Shown in pieces: positions 58,134-64,000 of a stretch of DNA of 64,000 nt. This DNA comes from Ornithinibacillus halophilus. Its GTDB lineage: Bacteria; Bacillota; Bacilli; Bacillales; Amphibacillaceae. Location of the stretch: positions 186,001 to 250,000 of the forward strand of contig NZ_FQVW01000001.1 of assembly GCF_900129485.1 (NCBI RefSeq). Direction: 5' to 3'. Each line of letters opens with the position of its first letter. Position 1 is the first letter of the stretch. The notes below the pieces were generated by a model that saw only the letters and a list, made by a program, of their open reading frames with translations, did no database searches and was not told the origin of the DNA. A program made the translations under genes and the position numbers.

Positions 58134-60593
58134 TTGTCACAAACTGAAAAATATTTAGATCTTCCGTTAGAAGAAGTAATTGGTGACAGATTTGGTCGAT
58201 ACAGTAAATATATTATTCAAGATCGTGCATTACCTGATGCGCGAGATGGTTTAAAGCCAGTTCAACGACGAATTTTATACGCAATGCATCAAGAGAGAAA
58301 TACACATGAAAATAATTTCCGTAAATCAGCAAAAACAGTCGGGGTAGTAATCGGGAACTATCATCCACATGGAGATTCCTCTGTATATGAAGCGATGGTA
58401 CGCTTAAGTCAAGATTGGAAAATGCGAAATGTACTTGTTGAGATGCACGGAAATAATGGGAGTATCGACGGAGATCCACCTGCAGCAATGCGTTATACAG
58501 AAGCCCGTCTTTCTAGCATCTCAGCGGAATTGTTGCGTGACATCAACAAGAAAACAGTTGATTTCATACCAAATTTTGATGACACAGATTTTGAACCTGT
58601 TGTATTACCAGCAAAATTCCCTAATTTGCTGGTTAATGGCTCCACTGGAATTTCAGCGGGGTATGCTACCGATATTCCTCCACACAATCTAGCAGAAGTT
58701 ATTGATGCCGTCATTAGAAGAATCGATAAACCAGATGTTTCTGTTGATGAACTGATGCAAATTATTAAAGGTCCTGACTTCCCTACAGGTGGTATTATTC
58801 AAGGAATAGAAGGAATTAAAAAGGCTTATGAAACTGGAAAAGGGAAGATTATCGTTCGTGGTAGAGCCAATGTGGAAGAGATTAGAGGGAATCGCTCACA
58901 AATCGTTATTGACGAAATCCCATATGAAGTGAATAAAGCCAATTTAGTGAAAAAAATAGATGAGCTTCGCATTGACCGAAAAGTAGAAGGCATTGCTGAA
59001 GTTCGCGATGAAACGGACCGTACAGGGCTAAGGATCGTAATAGAACTGAAGAAAGATGTAAATGGTGAAGGTGTTTTAAATTACTTATATAAAAATACTG
59101 ATTTACAAGTAACGTATCACTTTAATATGGTAGCAATCCAAGATAAAACACCAAAATTATTATCATTACACAATATTTTGGATGCTTATATTGCTCATCA
59201 AAAAGAAGTAGTTACTAGACAAACTCAATTTGATCTTAAACAAGCTAAAGATCGTTCTCATATTGTAGAAGGATTAATAAAAGCCATTTCTATTTTAGAC
59301 GAATTAATTGCTACAATCCGCGCATCGAAGAACAAAGCAGATGCTAAAAAACAAATTGTTGCTAAATATGATTTCACTGAGGCGCAAGCAGAAGCAATTG
59401 TTATGTTACAGTTATATCGATTAACGAATACGGATATAACATCATTACAAGAAGAAGCGGAAGAACTCCGTAAACGAATTGAAGAATTAGAATCAATTCT
59501 AGCGAGTGAAAAGAAGCTATTTCAAACAATTAAAAAAGATCTCAAACAGCTGAAAAAGACTTATGCGACACCACGTTTAACAGTTATCGAAGACGAAATT
59601 GAAGAATTGACCATCGATATTGATGTTGTAGTCGCAAGTGAAGATGTTCTTGTTACCGTAACTAGAGATGGTTACATTAAACGAACCAGTTTACGTTCTT
59701 ATTCTGCTTCCAACGGCGAAGATTTTGCCATGAAGGAAGAGGATCATCTCGTAAAACAAGCGGAAATAAATACTACAGACAAAGTATTGCTCTTTACCAA
59801 CAAAGGAAAATATGTTTATCTGCCAGTGCATGAGTTACCTGATATCCGATGGAAGGATATCGGACAACATATTTCAAATATAGTAACGATTGATAAAGAT
59901 GAATATATTATTGATTTATTACCAGTAAGGGAATTTAAAGAAGAAGAATACCTCATCTTCTTCACTAAAAATGGAATGGTTAAGAAAAGTGAATTAAAAC
60001 TTTATGAGGCCCAACGGTATTCTAAAGCTCTCATTGCACTAAATCTTAAAAAAGACGATGAAGTTGTAAGTGTTGTTCATACTAAAGGTTATTCTGATGT
60101 GTTTATTGCATCCAATAAAGGGTATGGATTATGGTACCATGAATCTGAAATCTCCCCTGTTGGACAAAGAGCTGCTGGAGTAAAAGCAATACAGCTTAAA
60201 GATGGAGAATTTGTCGTTAATGGTCAAGTATTTGATGATCTAACTGAACCATCATTAGTCGTTGTTACTCAACGTGGTGCAGCAAAACGAATGAAACTGA
60301 GAGAATTTGAAAAATCCAGTCGTGCCAAACGCGGTGTATTTATGTTGCGCGAATTGAAAAACAAGCCACATCGTATCAGAGGATTTTTTGTATCGTATGA
60401 AAATGATATAATCTGCTTTAAGACGGAGTCAGACGAAGTACATCAGATCTTCCCACTAGAATTATCTACAAGTGACCGATATAGTAATGGCTCATTTGTT
60501 ATTGATGCAGATACTCAAGGTGAAGTAGTGGCAGTTTGGAAACAATCAACATATGAAAAACCTTTCGATGAATCTCTAATTAATAGTAATTAA
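58134..60593 (+). CDS. parC: topoisomerase IV subunit A
   Basis: The DNA-cleaving subunit: 819 residues from TTG 58134 (site AAGGGGGG). The catalytic Tyr is in [11 protein letters not shown], and the quinolone-resistance region [17 protein letters not shown] carries Ser and Glu at the common resistance positions, i.e. wild type. A six-bladed C-terminal beta-pinwheel follows a coiled coil (about 430-480). The operon ends in a terminator. Confidence 0.97.
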   Translation: MSQTEKYLDLPLEEVIGDRFGRYSKYIIQDRALPDARDGLKPVQRRILYAMHQERNTHENNFRKSAKTVGVVIGNYHPHGDSSVYEAMVRLSQDWKMRNVLVEMHGNNGSIDGDPPAAMRYTEARLSSISAELLRDINKKTVDFIPNFDDTDFEPVVLPAKFPNLLVNGSTGISAGYATDIPPHNLAEVIDAVIRRIDKPDVSVDELMQIIKGPDFPTGGIIQGIEGIKKAYETGKGKIIVRGRANVEEIRGNRSQIVIDEIPYEVNKANLVKKIDELRIDRKVEGIAEVRDETDRTGLRIVIELKKDVNGEGVLNYLYKNTDLQVTYHFNMVAIQDKTPKLLSLHNILDAYIAHQKEVVTRQTQFDLKQAKDRSHIVEGLIKAISILDELIATIRASKNKADAKKQIVAKYDFTEAQAEAIVMLQLYRLTNTDITSLQEEAEELRKRIEELESILASEKKLFQTIKKDLKQLKKTYATPRLTVIEDEIEELTIDIDVVVASEDVLVTVTRDGYIKRTSLRSYSASNGEDFAMKEEDHLVKQAEINTTDKVLLFTNKGKYVYLPVHELPDIRWKDIGQHISNIVTIDKDEYIIDLLPVREFKEEEYLIFFTKNGMVKKSELKLYEAQRYSKALIALNLKKDDEVVSVVHTKGYSDVFIASNKGYGLWYHESEISPVGQRAAGVKAIQLKDGEFVVNGQVFDDLTEPSLVVVTQRGAAKRMKLREFEKSSRAKRGVFMLRELKNKPHRIRGFFVSYENDIICFKTESDEVHQIFPLELSTSDRYSNGSFVIDADTQGEVVAVWKQSTYEKPFDESLINSN

Positions 60594-60616
60594 GTCTAAA
60601 ACCGTACCTATTTATA

Positions 60617-60668
60617 AACCGAACTAATTCAAATCTTTAGAGGATTTGAATCGTAGTTCGGTTTTTTT
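60617..60668 (+). terminator. terminator after parC (CCGAAC family)
   Basis: AACCGAACT / AGTTCGGTT outer stem, ATTCAAATC / GATTTGAAT inner stem, then seven T. Confidence 0.92.
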
Positions 60669-60759
60669 GTCGTTAAAAGTATACTGATTTAACTATAAAT
60701 ATCAATAATATAATAAATTTTGAAAAATAATAATTGAAATGCATTTTCTTTCATGGAAT

Positions 60760-60783
60760 AATAAGACATGATGGGTCTTTATT
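60760..60783. promoter_or_regulatory. imperfect dyad upstream of the acyl-CoA operon
   Basis: AATAAGAC / GTCTTTATT separated by seven bases, about 60 bases before the dehydrogenase start. A possible operator; no regulator can be assigned. In B. subtilis the related yng operon is sigma-E dependent, but I find no convincing sigma-E promoter here. Confidence 0.25.
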
Positions 60784-60844
60784 TAGACTTTTCAGTAGGA
60801 AGCTTCAAAGTCTGTAATAGAAATTACATAATGGGAGGTTTAAC

Positions 60845-61987
60845 ATGGATTTCGAATTAACGAAAGAACAATCAATGATCCGAAAAATGGTACGAGATTT
60901 CGCAGAAGATGTAATTAGACCTAGAGCAGTAGAGATGGATATAAATGCAGAGTTTCCTCAAGATATTTTTGAACAGATGGGTGAACTCGGTCTATTAGGA
61001 ATTCCATTTCCTGAAAAATACGGTGGTTCCGGTGGAGATACATTATCCTATGCAATTGCAGTAGAAGAAATTGGTCGCATTTGTGGTGGTACTGGCCTTA
61101 GCTATGCAGCAGCAGTATCGTTAGGTGCTAGTCCAATTTATTATTTTGGTACTGAAGAACAAAAGGAAAAATATTTAACACCATTAGCTCAAGGAAAGTC
61201 ACTTGGAGCGTTTGGGTTAACTGAACCTAATGCCGGCTCAGATGCAGGTGGGACGAAGACTACTGCAGTTGAAGATGGTAATGATTATATTATCAATGGT
61301 GAAAAATGTTTTATTACCAATGCGAGTTTTGCTAAGACAATAATTGTAACCGCTGTCACAGGAAAGAATGATAGTGGTAAAAATATCATTTCAGCGATTA
61401 TCGTTCCTACTGATACAGAAGGTGTAACCATAACTAGTAATTACGATAAAATGGGTGTTCGTGCTTCTGATACAGCTGAAGTAGTTTTAGAGAATGTTCG
61501 TGTTCCAAAAGAAAATCTATTAGGTGATCCGCAAAAAGGATTTAAACAGTTTTTATATACACTAGATGGTGGGCGAATTTCAATTGCTGCTTTAGGATTA
61601 GGTATTGCTCAAGCTTCATTAGAAAAGGCACTAGAGTACGCAAAAGAAAGAAAGCAATTTAATCAACCAATCTCGAACTTCCAAGCAATTCAATTTAAAT
61701 TAGCAGACATGTCGATGGAAGTGGAACTCGCAAGAAATATGGTTTATAAATCTGCTTGGTTGAAAGATCAAAATAAACCATTTACAAAAGAATCTGCATA
61801 TGCCAAGCTATACGCTACTGAAACAGCCTTTCGCGCTGCAAACCAGGCCATTCAAATACATGGTGGATATGGATATATGCGTGAATATGAAGTTGAACGC
61901 TATTTGCGTGATGCTAAACTTCTAGAAATCGGGGAAGGAACTTCAGAGATTCAAAGATTAGTCATTGCTAGACAATTAGGATGCTAA
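60845..61987 (+). CDS. acyl-CoA dehydrogenase (isovaleryl/short-chain type)
   Basis: A 380-residue FAD enzyme of the ACAD family. [21 protein letters not shown] (residues about 121-141), [36 protein letters not shown]-type C-terminal region and [14 protein letters not shown] are typical. With biotin carboxylase, biotin carrier and enoyl-CoA hydratase genes following, it resembles YngJ in the B. subtilis leucine-degradation (methylcrotonyl-CoA) operon. Exact substrate is inferred. TGGGAGG precedes the ATG. Confidence 0.87.
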   Translation: MDFELTKEQSMIRKMVRDFAEDVIRPRAVEMDINAEFPQDIFEQMGELGLLGIPFPEKYGGSGGDTLSYAIAVEEIGRICGGTGLSYAAAVSLGASPIYYFGTEEQKEKYLTPLAQGKSLGAFGLTEPNAGSDAGGTKTTAVEDGNDYIINGEKCFITNASFAKTIIVTAVTGKNDSGKNIISAIIVPTDTEGVTITSNYDKMGVRASDTAEVVLENVRVPKENLLGDPQKGFKQFLYTLDGGRISIAALGLGIAQASLEKALEYAKERKQFNQPISNFQAIQFKLADMSMEVELARNMVYKSAWLKDQNKPFTKESAYAKLYATETAFRAANQAIQIHGGYGYMREYEVERYLRDAKLLEIGEGTSEIQRLVIARQLGC

Positions 61988-62015
61988 CATTAATCTTAAT
62001 AATAGGAGAGAGATA

Positions 62016-63365
62016 ATGATAAAAAAAATACTAATTGCTAACCGTGGTGAAATTGCAGCAAGAGTGATTAAAACTTGCAAAAAAATGGGAATTAAAACTG
62101 TTGCTGTTTATTCTGAAGCAGATCAGAAAGCACCATACGTTACTATGGCTGATGAAAGTTTTCACATTGGGCCACCTAGAGTAAATGAAAGCTATTTGAA
62201 TGTAGAAAAAATCCTCTCTATTGCTAAAGAAACCGGAGTAGATGCAATACATCCCGGATATGGCTTTTTAAGTGAGAATGGGTCGTTTGCAAAGAAGTGT
62301 GAAATAGAAAACATTACATTTATTGGACCAAAAAGTGATGTTATCGAAAAAATGGGAAATAAAATTGCTGCTAGAAATGCGATGGAAGAAGCGAATGTTC
62401 CTATAGTGCCAGGCACAAAAGAAGCGGTCGATACCACAGAGGAAGCTATAAAAATAGCAAACGATATTGGCTATCCAATTATGCTTAAAGCTGCCAGTGG
62501 CGGTGGTGGAATAGGAATGCAAGTCGTACGAAATGACGATGAAATTCACAAAGCTTTCGACGGCAATAGAAAAAGAGCACAAACATTTTTTGGTGATGGA
62601 TCAATGTTCTTAGAAAAAAAGATTGAGAATGCTAGACATATTGAGATTCAAGTTTTGGCCGATAATCATGGCAATGCAGTTCATCTTTTCGAAAGAGAAT
62701 GTTCTATTCAGCGAAGAAATCAAAAGGTGATAGAGGAAGCACCATCTACGTTTATTTCTGAGTCCACCCGAGAGAAAATGGGAGCAGCAGCTATTCAGGC
62801 AGTAAATACTTTAAATTACACCAATGCTGGAACAATTGAATTTTTGGTCGATGAAGAAGAGAATTTCTATTTTCTAGAAATGAATACTCGCATTCAAGTT
62901 GAACATCCTGTGACCGAAGAGATTACTGGAATAGATATTGTCGAAGAACAAATTAAAATTTCTAGTAACCAGGTATTAACAATTAAACAAGATGACTTAT
63001 CGATAAACGGACACGCAATTGAAGCAAGAATTTATGCAGAAGATCCAGTAACCTTCTTTCCATCTCCTGGACATATTACAACTTTTGAAACACCTACTGA
63101 AGATTATGTTCGTTTGGAAACAGGAGTAGAAAGTAATTATGATGTAACACCTTTTTATGACCCTATGATTAGTAAACTAATTGTAAAGGGTGAAAATAGA
63201 GAAGATACGATTTCAAAGTTAAAACATACTCTACAACGCTTTAAAATAGAAGGTATAAAAACAAATATTCCTATGTTATTAAAAGTAATAGAAAGTGAAG
63301 AATTTCAAAAAGGGAATACAACAACAGCATTCGTCGATGAATATTACTTACCGGTAGTTAAATAA
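62016..63365 (+). CDS. biotin carboxylase subunit (acyl-CoA carboxylase)
   Basis: A 449-residue ATP-grasp biotin carboxylase: IANRGEIAARVIKTCKKMG, HPGYGFLSENGSFA, the glycine-rich KAASGGGGIGMQ loop, FLEMNTRIQVEHPVTE. It carboxylates biotin on a carrier. With the separate 70-residue carrier next door it resembles YngH-YngHB (methylcrotonyl-CoA carboxylase) rather than housekeeping AccC, though the sequences alone do not separate these firmly. It follows the dehydrogenase after 28 bases with no acyl-CoA synthetase (yngI) in between. Confidence 0.88.
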   Translation: MIKKILIANRGEIAARVIKTCKKMGIKTVAVYSEADQKAPYVTMADESFHIGPPRVNESYLNVEKILSIAKETGVDAIHPGYGFLSENGSFAKKCEIENITFIGPKSDVIEKMGNKIAARNAMEEANVPIVPGTKEAVDTTEEAIKIANDIGYPIMLKAASGGGGIGMQVVRNDDEIHKAFDGNRKRAQTFFGDGSMFLEKKIENARHIEIQVLADNHGNAVHLFERECSIQRRNQKVIEEAPSTFISESTREKMGAAAIQAVNTLNYTNAGTIEFLVDEEENFYFLEMNTRIQVEHPVTEEITGIDIVEEQIKISSNQVLTIKQDDLSINGHAIEARIYAEDPVTFFPSPGHITTFETPTEDYVRLETGVESNYDVTPFYDPMISKLIVKGENREDTISKLKHTLQRFKIEGIKTNIPMLLKVIESEEFQKGNTTTAFVDEYYLPVVK

Positions 63366-63379
63366 GAGGAGGAAATAGA

Positions 63380-63592
63380 ATGACAGAAGTAAAAGCAAAT
63401 ATGGCAGGAAATGTATGGAAGATTGTAGTAGAAAAAGGAGATACAGTTGAAGCAGATCAAGATATCGTTATTCTTGAATCTATGAAAATGGAAATTCCTA
63501 TTGCAGCAGAAGAAGCAGGGACAGTTATAGAATTCAAAGTTGCTGAAGGTGACTTTGTAAATGAAGGAGATACTATTGCAATAATTGAGTAG
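63380..63592 (+). CDS. biotin/lipoyl-attachment carrier protein
   Basis: A 70-residue single-domain biotin carrier. The biotinylation motif ESMKMEIP is present, and the domain starts almost at residue 1, as in YngHB, lacking the long Pro-rich N-terminus of AccB. AGAGGAGG precedes the ATG, 14 bases after the carboxylase stop. Confidence 0.9.
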   Translation: MTEVKANMAGNVWKIVVEKGDTVEADQDIVILESMKMEIPIAAEEAGTVIEFKVAEGDFVNEGDTIAIIE

Positions 63593-63608
63593 TCGATTAC
63601 TATTTAGA

Positions 63609-63647
63609 GATATTAGAGGGAGCATAATAAGTGCTCTCTTTAATATC
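63609..63647 (+). other. intercistronic hairpin before the hydratase gene
   Basis: GATATTA...GGGAGCA and TGCTCTCT...TAATATC form an imperfect 16-bp stem with a 7-base loop. No U-run follows, so it is more likely an mRNA-stability element than a terminator. Confidence 0.55.
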
Positions 63648-63673
63648 AATATACTATATAGGGTGGTTTACAT

Positions 63674-64000
63674 ATGACTAGACTTATAGATTATAAACGA
63701 ATCGACCAACATATTGGTTTAATTACGTTAAACCGACCCGAAGCAGCAAATGCAATGTCGATTCAACTACTTGATGAACTTAATGAAACGGTGAACGACA
63801 TTAATTCGGATGAATCTATTTATTGTGTTGTGATTATGGGTGCAGGAGATAAAGCTTTCTGTGCTGGAGCTGATTTAAAAGAAAGAAAAGGGATGTCGAA
63901 TAAACAAGTAATAGACACTGTCCGATACATTGGACAAACAGTAAACGCAGTTGAAAATATAAAAGTTCCTGTAATATCTGCACTAAATGGTGTTGCTTTT
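63674..64000 (+). CDS. enoyl-CoA hydratase family protein (3' end outside window)
   Basis: The first 109 residues of a crotonase-fold protein: LITLNRPEAANAMSIQL, then GDKAFCAGADLKERKGM with the oxyanion-hole segment, ending at VPVISALNGVAF. In this operon it is probably a methylglutaconyl-CoA hydratase (YngF-like). The HMG-CoA lyase gene (yngG), which lies between the carrier and hydratase genes in B. subtilis, is not at that position here. The ATG follows GGGTGG. Confidence 0.87.
   Translation, partial: MTRLIDYKRIDQHIGLITLNRPEAANAMSIQLLDELNETVNDINSDESIYCVVIMGAGDKAFCAGADLKERKGMSNKQVIDTVRYIGQTVNAVENIKVPVISALNGVAF

Overview
The window is chromosomal DNA from a low-GC, endospore-forming member of the Bacillaceae. 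Gene order follows two Bacillus subtilis chromosome regions: dapG-dapA-tepA-spoIIIE through recA, rny, cotE and mutSL to hfq-spoVK, then glnRA, lexA, tkt, citB, plsY and parEC. Sporulation genes (spoIIIE, spoVS, cotE, spoVK, sirA, tlp) are scattered through it. I would place it near Oceanobacillus or Virgibacillus, but the sequence alone does not settle the genus. I see no rRNA, tRNA, insertion sequence, prophage, CRISPR array or known defence island.

Layout. 1-5.7 kb: the end of the lysine/diaminopimelate genes (dapG, dapA), tepA-ylzJ, and the DNA translocase spoIIIE. 5.9-11.6 kb: a nucleoside uptake locus in which a GntR regulator (nupR) sits directly before its probable target ABC transporter nupNOPQ. 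11.7-20.5 kb: two M16 peptidases, a short-chain reductase, two small conserved genes, rodZ, pgsA, cinA and SOS-controlled recA. 20.8-33.6 kb: RNase Y, YmdB, SpoVS, MiaB, RicA, CotE, MutS, MutL, a Dps ferritin, MiaA and Hfq. 33.7-39.2 kb: SpoVK, HflX, a PLP lyase, and glnRA with a GlnR box. 39.2-43.8 kb: lexA divergent from an SOS operon (30-residue membrane peptide plus resolvase yneB), then ynzC, tkt and sirA. 43.8-53.5 kb: yneF, ccdA, a lone mrpB, a CheY-like protein, ccdC, yneK, an orphan histidine kinase, citB, a thioredoxin, a small FbpB-like gene, tlp and two small genes. 53.5-60.6 kb: yidD, folE2 and plsY on the minus strand, then yneT, parE and parC. 60.8-64 kb: an acyl-CoA dehydrogenase / biotin carboxylase / biotin carrier / enoyl-CoA hydratase operon, cut by the window end.

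Most of this is conserved core genome. The departures from the expected order are more informative. A 30-residue single-span membrane peptide behind three LexA boxes replaces the LysM protein YneA. A small FbpB-like gene appears to start at ATT. A lone MrpB subunit has no other Mrp genes around it. rnjB is absent between dapA and tepA. A GntR regulator is linked to its nucleoside transporter. Two repeat families are associated with terminators. I did not find a clearly new multi-gene system; the SOS peptide is the best candidate for undescribed biology.
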